Translations under genes and position numbers: made by a program
Shown: positions 6,693 through 12,024 of the stretch, one piece after another
How the letters are laid out: each line of letters starts with the position of its first letter
Position numbering within the stretch: position 1 is the first letter of the stretch
Assembly: GCA_034665745.1 (NCBI GenBank)
Contig: JAXDJJ010000032.1
Span: 1-12,024, forward strand
Length of the DNA stretch: 12,024 bases
Source: JAXDJJ01 sp034665745
GTDB lineage: Bacteria > Actinomycetota > CADDZG01 > WHSQ01
Reading direction: 5' to 3'
Notes under the pieces: generated by a model
Told to the model about the DNA's origin: nothing
The model's database searches: none
The model's input: the letters and a program-made list of their open reading frames with translations, nothing else

Positions 6693-7939
6693 TGCCGGAA
6701 GACTCCAAAGCAGGCGCCATCCTGACCGAGGTTCCACCGGTTCAGGCCGAGTTGGAGCGCATCGTCAAGGAAGCGCAGGCAGAAGGCTCGATAAGCGCTG
6801 CCGATCTCGCAGAGAAGCTTTCCGTGCTCGACATCACTCCCGACGACGGCGACGTCCTCTACAAACGTCTCGTCGCCCTGGGGGTCGATGTTGTCGAGGA
6901 ACCCGTGCTCGACGACGACGACGAAGAAGACGAGGAAGAGCCCGAGAAGGAAGAGGTCGAAGCCCAAGCACCGGATGTAGACGAGGACCGCGTGCGTGCC
7001 CGCCGAGAGGTCGACCAGGCCTTGAAGGCACCTACGAACGACCCGGTCCGGATGTACCTCAAAGAGATCGGCCGGGTGGCTCTTCTAACCGCCCAAGAGG
7101 AAGTGTCGCTGGCGAAACGGATCGAGAAAGGTGTGTTCGCCACTGAGGAGCTCGACAAGGGCGAAGACGTCGCCCACGCCAAACTCATCGAGCTTCGATA
7201 CGACAAGCGTGATGGTCTCGCTGCTAAGCGTCACCTCGTCGAAGCGAACCTCCGTCTCGTTGTCTCGATCGCGAAGCGTTACGTGGGCCGCGGGATGGCA
7301 TTCCTCGACCTGATCCAGGAAGGCAACCTCGGCCTCATCCGTGCGGTTGAGAAGTTCGATTACGCGAAGGGCTTCAAATTCTCGACCTATGCCACGTGGT
7401 GGATCCGTCAGGCGATCACGCGGGCGATCGCCGACCAAGCCCGCACTATCCGTATCCCGGTGCACATGGTCGAGACCATCAACAAGCTCGTACGGATACA
7501 GCGTCAGCTCTTGCAGGATCTCGGCCGTGAACCAACCGCCGAAGAGATCGGCGAGCAGATGGAGATCACCCCCGAGAAGGTTCGCGAGATCCAGAAGATC
7601 TCTCAGGAGCCCGTGTCACTCGAAACCCCGGTCGGTGAAGAAGAAGACTCACACCTCGGCGACTTCATCGAGGACTCGGATGCGGTCGTGCCGTTGGAGA
7701 GAGCTTCCTTCCGACTACTTCAAGAGCAACTCGAGACCGTTCTGCACACGCTTTCGGAGCGCGAGAAGAGCGTCATCGAGATGCGTTTCGGATTGAAGGA
7801 CGGACAGCCCCGCACCCTTGAAGAGGTGGGCAAGACCTTCGGTGTTACCCGCGAGCGGATCCGTCAGATCGAGTCGAAGACCCTCTCGAAGTTGCGCCAC
7901 CCGTCGCGCAGCCAGAAGCTCCGCGACTACCTCGAATAA
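6692..7939 (+). CDS. rpoD: RNA polymerase primary sigma factor (RpoD/SigA, group 1 sigma-70)
   Basis: This 415-residue housekeeping sigma factor directs RNA polymerase to -10/-35 promoters. An N-terminal region 1.1-like segment (about residues 8-68) is followed by a strongly acidic stretch at about 69-98 with long D/E runs. Region 1.2 is DPVRMYLKEIGRVALLT. Region 2 contains NLRLVVSIAKRYVGRGM, FLDLIQEGNLGLIRAVEKFD and, for -10 recognition and melting, FSTYATWWIRQAITRAI. Region 3 carries IRIPVHMVETINKL. Region 4.2 ends in the -35 helix-turn-helix (TLEEVGKTFGVTRERIRQIE) and the group 1 C-terminus SRSQKLRDYLE. Start GTG 6692 shares its G with the dnaG stop (TAGTG). An AGAGGGAG at 6677-6684 gives 7-nt spacing, so translation is probably coupled but well primed on its own. 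It converges with the next gene after a 3-nt gap. Confidence 0.98.
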   Translation: MPEDSKAGAILTEVPPVQAELERIVKEAQAEGSISAADLAEKLSVLDITPDDGDVLYKRLVALGVDVVEEPVLDDDDEEDEEEPEKEEVEAQAPDVDEDRVRARREVDQALKAPTNDPVRMYLKEIGRVALLTAQEEVSLAKRIEKGVFATEELDKGEDVAHAKLIELRYDKRDGLAAKRHLVEANLRLVVSIAKRYVGRGMAFLDLIQEGNLGLIRAVEKFDYAKGFKFSTYATWWIRQAITRAIADQARTIRIPVHMVETINKLVRIQRQLLQDLGREPTAEEIGEQMEITPEKVREIQKISQEPVSLETPVGEEEDSHLGDFIEDSDAVVPLERASFRLLQEQLETVLHTLSEREKSVIEMRFGLKDGQPRTLEEVGKTFGVTRERIRQIESKTLSKLRHPSRSQKLRDYLE

Positions 7940-7949
7940 GAACTAGTTC
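7940..7949. repeat. 10-bp palindrome at the rpoD/minus-gene junction
   Basis: GAACTAGTTC is a perfect palindrome that starts directly after the rpoD stop TAA and contains the stop codon of the convergent minus-strand gene (7943-7945). As RNA it could form only a very short stem on either strand. It may be chance. No other terminator-like structure separates the two convergent genes. Confidence 0.35.
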
Positions 7950-8230
7950 GCGTAATCGGGCGGGGGAGCGACACTCAAACCGCTCGAGCGACCGTCGGTT
8001 CCCGACCGCTTCTCCTTGACCTTCTCGATGCCCTCCGACGCGAGATCACGTGCTTGGTCGAGTCCGGTTCCAACCGCATCGCGAGCCGCGCTGGTGGCTT
8101 GCTTGAAAACCGGTGAGGCCTGGAGGTTCTCGTACAGCCGGCGCAGTTGTTCGTAGCGCTCGCGTCCCGCCTTAGCTCCCAGCACATAGCCGGCACCGAA
8201 TCCAACGAACAGTCCTAGACGTCCTCGCAT
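7943..8230 (-). CDS. YtxH-like small membrane-anchored protein
   Basis: This small protein of 95 residues has an N-terminal hydrophobic, glycine-rich segment (LGLFVGFGAGYVLGAKAG) followed at once by RERYEQLRRLYENL and an amphipathic helical stretch with VFKQATSAARDAVGTGLDQARDLASEGIEKV. It ends in a polar, proline-containing tail. This layout matches actinobacterial YtxH-type proteins: one membrane segment and a cytoplasmic helical tail, of unknown molecular function and sometimes linked to envelope stress. Two in-frame ATGs exist, at 8236 and 8230. The perfect AGGAGGT (8238-8244 on +) is only 1 nt from the first but 7 nt from the second, so the second is chosen. Its promoter region faces away from the tRNA-Asn gene. 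It converges on rpoD with 3 nt between stop codons. Confidence 0.85.
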   Translation of the reverse strand: MRGRLGLFVGFGAGYVLGAKAGRERYEQLRRLYENLQASPVFKQATSAARDAVGTGLDQARDLASEGIEKVKEKRSGTDGRSSGLSVAPPPDYAN

Positions 8231-8237
8231 CCTCATG

Positions 8238-8244
8238 ACCTCCT
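8238..8244 (-). promoter_or_regulatory. Perfect Shine-Dalgarno deciding the start of the YtxH-like gene
   Basis: ACCTCCT on the plus strand reads AGGAGGT on the minus strand. It is 7 nt from the ATG at 8230 and 1 nt from the ATG at 8236. Only the former spacing supports efficient initiation. Confidence 0.8.
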
Positions 8245-8264
8245 AAAGGCTCGATCTGCTCCTG

Positions 8265-8293
8265 ATCGTATGCCCGCATCGGACCCGATCCAA
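8265..8293 (-). promoter_or_regulatory. Likely promoter of the YtxH-like gene
   Basis: Read on the minus strand, TTGGAT (8293-8288) and TACGAT (8270-8265) are separated by exactly 17 nt. The -10 fits TANNNT and the -35 has the TTG core. Transcription would begin near 8259, leaving a leader of about 28 nt that contains the AGGAGGT. The -35 box lies inside the perfect dyad at 8284-8298. Confidence 0.5.
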
Positions 8294-8298
8294 TCGGG
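8284..8298. repeat. Perfect dyad between divergent promoters (possible operator)
   Basis: CCCGAT (8284-8289), CCA, ATCGGG (8293-8298) is a perfect 6-bp inverted repeat. It covers the -35 box of the minus-strand promoter and lies just upstream of the tRNA-Asn -10 hexamer (8302-8307). A protein bound here could affect both directions. It could also be an RNA hairpin only if a transcript crosses it, which seems unlikely between divergent starts. Confidence 0.35.
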
Positions 8299-8301
8299 CC
8301 G

Positions 8302-8307
8302 TAAGAT
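8302..8307 (+). promoter_or_regulatory. Probable -10 element of tRNA-Asn
   Basis: TAAGAT fits TANNNT and lies 21 nt before the mature tRNA 5' end, giving a transcription start near 8314 and a short 5' leader removed by RNase P. The -35 position 17 nt upstream (8279-8284, TCGGAC) is poor. Confidence 0.45.
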
Positions 8308-8328
8308 GTCGCCGCCTTAGCAGGCCTT

Positions 8329-8404
8329 TCCGGGGTAGCTCAATTGGCAGAGCAATCGGCTGTTAACCGATAGGTTGCGGGTTCGAGTCCCGCCCCCGGA
8401 GCCA
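8329..8404 (+). tRNA. tRNA-Asn (anticodon GTT), CCA encoded
   Basis: A complete cloverleaf can be drawn. The acceptor stem is TCCGGGG (8329-8335) with CCCCGGA (8394-8400). The D stem is GCTC/GAGC around AATTGGCA. The anticodon stem is ATCGG (8355-8359) with CCGAT (8367-8371) around CTGTTAA, with GTT at 8362-8364. The variable loop is AGGTT. The T stem is GCGGG/CCCGC around TTCGAGT. The discriminator is G8401 and the CCA end is encoded (8402-8404). All stems pair fully and the total is 76 nt. GTT reads both asparagine codons, AAC and AAU. No repeat of its 3' end was seen nearby, so there is no sign of integration at this tRNA. Confidence 0.98.
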
Positions 8405-8425
8405 GAAAGAAAAGAGGGCCCGACA

Positions 8426-8454
8426 TTGCCTCTGGGGGCCGCGGCCCCCATACT
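8426..8454 (+). promoter_or_regulatory. Possible promoter for the rsgA leader
   Basis: TTGCCT (8426-8431) and CATACT (8449-8454) are separated by exactly 17 nt, each matching 4 of 6 consensus bases. Transcription would begin near 8461, just before the mini-ORF at 8470. Almost the whole spacer is a GC palindrome. It is the only reasonable promoter seen between the tRNA and rsgA, but the match is modest. Confidence 0.3.
8433..8450. repeat. 18-bp GC palindrome downstream of tRNA-Asn
   Basis: TGGGGGCCGCGGCCCCCA is perfectly self-complementary and starts 28 nt after the tRNA CCA end. As RNA it gives a very stable hairpin that could end the tRNA transcript, though only TACTCAGG follows and there is no U-tract. 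As DNA it fills the spacer of a possible promoter (8426-8454) and could be a protein binding site. The sequence does not decide between these. A weaker inverted repeat, AGAGG (8413-8417) with CCTCT (8429-8433), directly precedes it. Confidence 0.55.
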
Positions 8455-8469
8455 CAGGACACGCAGACG

Positions 8470-8490
8470 ATGAAAGGAGCCGATCGATGA
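8470..8490 (+). CDS. Mini-ORF of 6 codons upstream of rsgA (speculative)
   Basis: ATG at 8470 reads MKGADR and stops at TGA 8488-8490, overlapping the next mini-ORF start as ATGA. It has no clear Shine-Dalgarno of its own and could be chance. It is listed because its stop and the start of the better-supported mini-ORF share bases, a classic coupling arrangement. Confidence 0.12.
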   Translation: MKGADR

Positions 8491-8516
8491 CCAAGGAACG
8501 AGGTAGCTCGGCCTAG
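8487..8516 (+). CDS. Mini-ORF of 9 codons with strong RBS upstream of rsgA (possible leader peptide)
   Basis: ATG at 8487 reads MTKERGSSA and stops at TAG 8514-8516. An AAAGGAG at 8473-8479, 7 nt before the ATG, is as good a ribosome binding site as any in the window. No homology is claimed. It lies 86 nt upstream of the rsgA start and just before an inverted repeat that can mask the rsgA Shine-Dalgarno sequence, the geometry of a leader peptide in translational attenuation. The 3' end contains a near-perfect direct repeat, TAGCTCGGCC (8504-8513) then TAGCTCCGGCC (8514-8524). It could equally be a remnant of a lost gene start. Confidence 0.25.
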   Translation: MTKERGSSA

Positions 8517-8542
8517 CTCCGGCCTTCGCGTCTTCTCACGAA

Positions 8543-8600
8543 CCTCCCGAAGTGCCCGGCCCTGGGTCGCCGCGCCTACCGCCCACTTCGAACACGGAGG
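8543..8600 (+). promoter_or_regulatory. Inverted repeat predicted to sequester the rsgA Shine-Dalgarno
   Basis: CCTCC (8543-8547) is complementary to the rsgA ribosome binding site GGAGG (8596-8600). The adjoining CGAAGTG (8548-8554) is perfectly complementary to CACTTCG (8584-8590). The two helices share a continuous 12-nt 5' arm, with a 5-nt bulge (8591-8595) on the 3' side. Further inside, GGC (8558-8560) can pair GCC (8581-8583), and GGT (8565-8567) can pair ACC (8578-8580). The CCTC segment can alternatively pair with GAGGT (8500-8504) inside the mini-ORF. If formed, the structure would block rsgA initiation. This is paper folding, with no energy calculation. Confidence 0.4.
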
Positions 8601-8602
8601 AC

Positions 8603-9682
8603 ATGTTGATCCCACCTTTGATAGACCTCGCCCGGCTCGGTTGGGACGAGGAACGAACGTCTTATATGGACATGCATCACCCGGGCTTGGATCCGGCACG
8701 GGTTGCGATCGAGCACGGCCGCTCGTACGTCTTGTTCAGCCGGCTGGGAGAGATCGCGGCCGAAACGACAGGACGGATGCGGCACGAGACCGTCCTTCGC
8801 ACGGGCTTGCCTGCAGTGGGGGACTGGGTCGCGGTGCGCCACCTGCCGGGCGAGTCCAAGGCAGTCATCGAGGCTGTGCTCCCACGACGGAGCTCGTTCT
8901 CGCGCGATGTCGCGGGGATGACGACCGAAGAGCAGGTCCTCGCGGCCAACATCGACAAGGTGTTCATGCTGTCGGGCCTCGATGGCGACCTGAACGTCAG
9001 GCGTGTCGAGCGGTTCCTCACGCTGGCATGGGAGAGCGGAGCCGTGCCGATCGTCGTGCTCACCAAGACGGACATGTGCGACGACCTGCCGGCGACGCTC
9101 GAGCAGGTGATGGCGGTAACGCCGGGGGTCGAGATCTACCCCGTCTGCGCCTTGGACGGGTCGGGGCTAGAGGCACTGGCCGGCGAACTGGATGGGGATC
9201 TGACCATCGCAGTGCTGGGCTCGTCCGGCGTTGGGAAATCCACGTTGGTCAATGCCTTGATCGGCAGCGACCTCATGGTGACCGACGAGGTGCGCTGGGA
9301 TGGACGCGGGAAGCACACGACCTCGCACCGCCAGCTGATCCCATTGCCTACCGGTGGTGCGTTGATCGACACCCCGGGGCTCAGGGAGCTGAGGCTATGG
9401 GATGCCGATACGGGCATCGACGCCTCGTTCAGCGATGTCACGGACCTAGCCGAGGGTTGCAGGTTCAACGACTGCAGCCACGAGCACGAGCCAGGCTGTG
9501 CCGTCCTTGCGGCTATCGAAAATGGGAACCTCGATGACGCGCGCCTGGCCGGTTATCGCAAGCTACGACGCGAGCTAGCCGCGCTCGAACGCAAGAAGGA
9601 CGTTCATCTCGCGCGCACCCACCAGCGGCGGTTCAAGCAGCTCTCGAGCGACGCCCGAGCCAGGTCTAAAGAGCGATGGTGA
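8603..9682 (+). CDS. rsgA: Ribosome small-subunit-dependent GTPase A (RsgA/YjeQ)
   Basis: This 359-residue circularly permuted GTPase assists late 30S ribosomal subunit maturation. An N-terminal OB-fold region (about 25-110, including GLPAVGDWVAVRHLPG) precedes the GTPase motifs in permuted order: G4 TKTD (154-157), then the P-loop GSSGVGKST (206-214), a switch I-like KHTTSHR, and G3 DTPG (256-259). The C-terminal zinc knuckle is Cys286, Cys291, His293 and Cys299 (CRFNDCSHEHEPGC), followed by a charged helical tail. The G4 first residue is Thr rather than Asn. The frame opens at GTG 8552, but that lacks a ribosome binding site and lies in a predicted stem. GGAGG at 8596-8600 favours ATG 8603 (2-nt spacing) or TTG 8606 (5-nt spacing). 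I list the ATG, but TTG is quite possible. It converges on the next gene with a 4-nt gap. Confidence 0.95.
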   Translation: MLIPPLIDLARLGWDEERTSYMDMHHPGLDPARVAIEHGRSYVLFSRLGEIAAETTGRMRHETVLRTGLPAVGDWVAVRHLPGESKAVIEAVLPRRSSFSRDVAGMTTEEQVLAANIDKVFMLSGLDGDLNVRRVERFLTLAWESGAVPIVVLTKTDMCDDLPATLEQVMAVTPGVEIYPVCALDGSGLEALAGELDGDLTIAVLGSSGVGKSTLVNALIGSDLMVTDEVRWDGRGKHTTSHRQLIPLPTGGALIDTPGLRELRLWDADTGIDASFSDVTDLAEGCRFNDCSHEHEPGCAVLAAIENGNLDDARLAGYRKLRRELAALERKKDVHLARTHQRRFKQLSSDARARSKERW

Positions 9683-9686
9683 GGCC

Positions 9687-11972
9687 CTAACTGCCTCCGT
9701 CTTGGGTGAAGTTACCCACGTTCAACTCGTAGTTGGCGTAGTTGGTTATGTCTTCGGTGGGCTCGTCGAAGGTCACGATCATGCCCACGTTCTCGTTCGT
9801 CGTGCCGATCACCGCGTCCAACGCAGCCCCTTCGAGCGAGCCAACGAAGCCGGGTCCGAGAACGAGCTTGCCGACCCGCACGTTCGTGCCCGCGTTGTCC
9901 CACGAGACCAACTGAACCGTGAAACCTGCGACATCGATCGGATTGATCTGGCTGTAGGTCTCCCAGCCTGCCAGCGAGGCCCCGTTGCTCACCGTCGTGG
10001 TTCCGACAGCGACGTTGTCGATCCACCAGCCGGGCTCCGTGAAGACCTGGTCGGTCATGTACCTGAACCCGAGCAGAACGGTCTGTCCCGCGTATGCACT
10101 TAGGTCGAAGGACTCGGGTACCCATGCGGGAGCGGCACCGCCACCTGAGTAACCCGTGAACCCGGGCACCTGATCGGTTATCGGCGAGAAGGCCTGCGGG
10201 TCGTGCTCTGAGGTCGTGTCGGCGTTGGACAACGAGGTCCACGTCTCACCACCGTCGGTGGAGACCTGAACGAACCCGAAGTCCCAACCCTCTTCGATCC
10301 CGTACTTCGTGTCGAAGGTCAAGGTCGCCCCGGTAGCAGGCACGGTCACCTCGCGCGCGATCGTGTTGTCGATCTCGTCGCCGTCACCCGAGTAGAGGGC
10401 CGAGTCTCCATCGTGCTCGTCGGCATCCACTTCCCAGGCGACGTTCTCGGGCTCGAGCGTGTCGCCGCCGTCGAACGAGATGCTGCTGATGTCTGCGGCG
10501 CCAAGTTGCGAACCATTGTTGTGCCGCGCCAGGACGAAGTCACCACCGTTCGGCGGAGCTCCCGGTGACGAGTACGAGTCGTCGTTCGCCCAGTCGACCT
10601 GCGCGTTCAACGTGCCGACTTCGAGGTCGTCGGTCGAGCCGGTGAGGGTCGCGCCACCATCGAGCAGCTTGTCGACCGCGGTCATCAGCAACCAGTCGTG
10701 GATCGTGTCGGCCGCGGAATCCGGTGAAGCCTCTCGTGCCAGCAGCTTCGTGAGGCTCTCGAATCCATTCGCGTCGTCGCGATGCAGGAAGGTCATCGCG
10801 TCCTTCCCGTAACGATCGACCAACATCTCCATCATCGTGTAGGCCGCGCCGTAGTCGGCGAGGATCTCGACCTCGTTGTCGGTTTGGTCGCCCCAGAGGT
10901 TGAGAGACTGTTCCGCTCCACAGTTCTCGGCTGCGATCGGGTTGAAGTCGGTCACCATCTCGAGATATCCGAGGAAGCACTGGATGTGAGAGTCGTAATG
11001 GACATCGGTGATTGGAGCAGATGGCGTGACGTAGTGCGTCAGGGTCTGCGCCCAGTCGGCCGTGCCTTCGTCGACCCAGAGCGATTCTCCATCGGGGTCG
11101 GCGTAGTACTCGAGCAGGTGCTGGAACTCGTGCGAGAAGACGGCTTCGTAGTCGAAGGGAGCCGCGGGGTAGTTCAAGCACGGGTCGGTTGAAGGCGAAT
11201 GTGGCGGGTTCGCTCCGGTCCTGGCTAGCCAGTTGAACGAGTCGATCGACATGATGTTCCTGTCCGCGATCTCGTTGAACGTGCTCCAGAAGAATCCGGC
11301 GGTACGAGACAAAGTGTTTGCATTGTCGGTGTCGTAGAAGTTCGTGTCCCTCACGTTGTCGATCAAGATCACGATGCGCTTGCCGGAACCTTCGAAGTTG
11401 TCTCTCGGCAAACGAACGCCGAACAACTGGTGGGCCACTGCATAGAGAGCTCCGTCACCGTTGCGCTTCGGAGGATGTGAGAACCACTTCGTTTCCTTCG
11501 GCCACATGTTCGTTTCGAACTGCTTCAGGAAGTAGTTCACCTGTTTCTTCGTGATCCGGATCCGGCTCGGGTCGTCGTTGCGGCAATCACCCTCCGGGAA
11601 TCCGAGACCGGTCGCGATCCCGTCATTGCCCGCTGCCGTCCAGATCTCGGCGTGCTCGCTACGAGCACGGAGGCGGTACTTCTTGAAGTAGATGGGCAGA
11701 GCGCCGGTCAGCGTGTCGTCGTTGGCCATCCATTTGCGCTTGTCGCCAACCTTCGCTGGTCCGATCGGGGGCCGCGTGTTCTTGCGTTGGGCCTGTGCGC
11801 CCACGCGCGAACCAAGGGAGCTCAACTTGCGCATGTATTCAGGCACGCGGATGAGCTCTGGACGTCGATCGGGCACCGCGTTGTCGCTTCCCGATGCAGG
11901 CAAACTCGCAAGCGGAACGAGCAAGGCGGTTAGAGCGAGAACGGCAAGGCTTCGCAAGGATCTGGGACGCAA
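9687..11972 (-). CDS. Secreted zinc metalloprotease with immune-inhibitor-A-like C-terminal domains
   Basis: This predicted exported protein of 761 residues has an N-terminal signal peptide (RPRSLRS, then LAVLALTALLVPLASL, then PASGS) with cleavage expected near residue 29. A catalytic domain follows with HEFQH at 281-285 (zinc ligands His281 and His285, catalytic Glu282) and WVDEG at 299-303, where Glu302 is a likely third ligand, as in gluzincins. Residues about 540-655 (VPATGATLTFDTKYGIEEGWDFG to WWIDNVAV) resemble the beta-sandwich domain of immune inhibitor A proteases, and a further beta-rich module ends the chain. Four cysteines in the catalytic half could form disulfides. The frame is open to TTG 12020, but AGGGGAGA (11984-11977) lies 5 nt before TTG 11972, directly ahead of the signal peptide, so that start is used. 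It probably degrades external proteins. Family (M30-like or M6-like) is uncertain. The promoter lies near or beyond the window edge. Confidence 0.88.
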   Translation of the reverse strand: MRPRSLRSLAVLALTALLVPLASLPASGSDNAVPDRRPELIRVPEYMRKLSSLGSRVGAQAQRKNTRPPIGPAKVGDKRKWMANDDTLTGALPIYFKKYRLRARSEHAEIWTAAGNDGIATGLGFPEGDCRNDDPSRIRITKKQVNYFLKQFETNMWPKETKWFSHPPKRNGDGALYAVAHQLFGVRLPRDNFEGSGKRIVILIDNVRDTNFYDTDNANTLSRTAGFFWSTFNEIADRNIMSIDSFNWLARTGANPPHSPSTDPCLNYPAAPFDYEAVFSHEFQHLLEYYADPDGESLWVDEGTADWAQTLTHYVTPSAPITDVHYDSHIQCFLGYLEMVTDFNPIAAENCGAEQSLNLWGDQTDNEVEILADYGAAYTMMEMLVDRYGKDAMTFLHRDDANGFESLTKLLAREASPDSAADTIHDWLLMTAVDKLLDGGATLTGSTDDLEVGTLNAQVDWANDDSYSSPGAPPNGGDFVLARHNNGSQLGAADISSISFDGGDTLEPENVAWEVDADEHDGDSALYSGDGDEIDNTIAREVTVPATGATLTFDTKYGIEEGWDFGFVQVSTDGGETWTSLSNADTTSEHDPQAFSPITDQVPGFTGYSGGGAAPAWVPESFDLSAYAGQTVLLGFRYMTDQVFTEPGWWIDNVAVGTTTVSNGASLAGWETYSQINPIDVAGFTVQLVSWDNAGTNVRVGKLVLGPGFVGSLEGAALDAVIGTTNENVGMIVTFDEPTEDITNYANYELNVGNFTQDGGS

Positions 11973-11976
11973 GGAT

Positions 11977-11984
11977 TCTCCCCT
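11977..11984 (-). promoter_or_regulatory. Shine-Dalgarno deciding the TTG start of the metalloprotease
   Basis: The minus strand reads AGGGGAGA, 5 nt before TTG at 11972. The upstream in-frame TTG at 12020 lacks a visible site within the window and would put an uncharacteristic 16 residues before the signal peptide. Confidence 0.65.
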
Positions 11985-11994
11985 CAGATGTGCT

Positions 11995-12012
11995 GAGCCC
12001 CGCAGCGGGCTC
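11995..12012 (-). repeat. Small inverted repeat upstream of the metalloprotease
   Basis: GAGCCC (11995-12000) and GGGCTC (12007-12012) form a 6-bp stem with a 6-nt loop, 10 nt before the Shine-Dalgarno on the minus strand. It may be a leader hairpin or operator half-sites. The window ends too soon to see the promoter. Confidence 0.25.
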
Positions 12013-12024
12013 GGAACCAAGAAA

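Noticed and set aside
8329..8404. tRNA-Asn as an integration site for a mobile element
   Set aside because: I found no second copy of the tRNA 3' end, no integrase and no change in composition downstream. The neighbours are housekeeping genes.
8552..8602. Longer rsgA start at GTG 8552
   Set aside because: There is no Shine-Dalgarno (the upstream sequence is CCTCCC). The 17 extra residues are P/S/G-rich and unlike RsgA N-termini, and a GGAGG sits just before ATG 8603/TTG 8606.
8454..8699. Minus-strand open frame across the rsgA leader
   Set aside because: It runs into the rsgA coding region, has no ribosome binding site or recognisable motif, and its composition fits a chance frame.
9681..9697. 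GAGGC/GCCTC stem at the rsgA/protease junction as a bidirectional terminator
   Set aside because: The stem is only 5 bp with a 7-nt loop and no U-tract on either strand. It is too weak to annotate.
11972..12020. Metalloprotease start at TTG 12020
   Set aside because: A good Shine-Dalgarno lies 5 nt before TTG 11972, which gives a normal signal peptide N-terminus. The upstream extension overlaps this site and an inverted repeat.

Overview
The window looks like a piece of an ordinary chromosome from a high-GC member of the Actinomycetota. The evidence is the dgt-dnaG-rpoD order, a dimeric-type glycyl-tRNA synthetase, an actinobacterial-looking sigma factor, frequent GTG/TTG starts, and proteins that resemble actinobacterial families. 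A lineage such as Acidimicrobiia, or another deep-branching uncultured actinobacterium, would fit, but the class cannot be fixed from sequence alone. I see no insertion sequence, phage gene, CRISPR array or compositional break.

Left block (1-6692+, all on +): the 3' half of glyS (glycyl-tRNA synthetase); a small carboxypeptidase-regulatory/DUF1416-like protein 2 nt downstream; ppdK (pyruvate phosphate dikinase); a 100-nt gap with two perfect hairpins; dgt (dNTP triphosphohydrolase); a 53-nt gap with a hairpin across the dgt stop; dnaG (primase); and rpoD (primary sigma factor). dnaG and rpoD share one base (TAGTG). The first three genes are probably one transcript. dgt-dnaG-rpoD is the actinobacterial version of the macromolecular synthesis operon, with dgt where rpsU sits in E. 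coli, so dNTP control, priming and housekeeping transcription are grouped.

Middle (7940-8602): a small minus-strand membrane protein of the YtxH-like type converges on rpoD with a 3-nt gap. Its upstream region is divergent from a complete tRNA-Asn(GTT) gene with encoded CCA, and a perfect dyad lies between the two promoters. Between the tRNA and rsgA lie about 200 nt without a large gene. This stretch holds a GC palindrome inside a possible promoter spacer, two overlapping mini-ORFs with a strong ribosome binding site, and an inverted repeat that would hide the rsgA Shine-Dalgarno sequence. It is the most interesting part of the window.

Right block: rsgA (+), a 30S-maturation GTPase, converges with a 4-nt gap on a large secreted metalloprotease (-). 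The protease has a signal peptide, an HEFQH zinc site and immune-inhibitor-A-like C-terminal modules. No gene-free stretch exceeds 300 bases; the longest, 8405-8602, is described in the entries. I found no clear-cut new system. The best candidates for something undescribed are the rsgA leader and the shared operator-like dyad.
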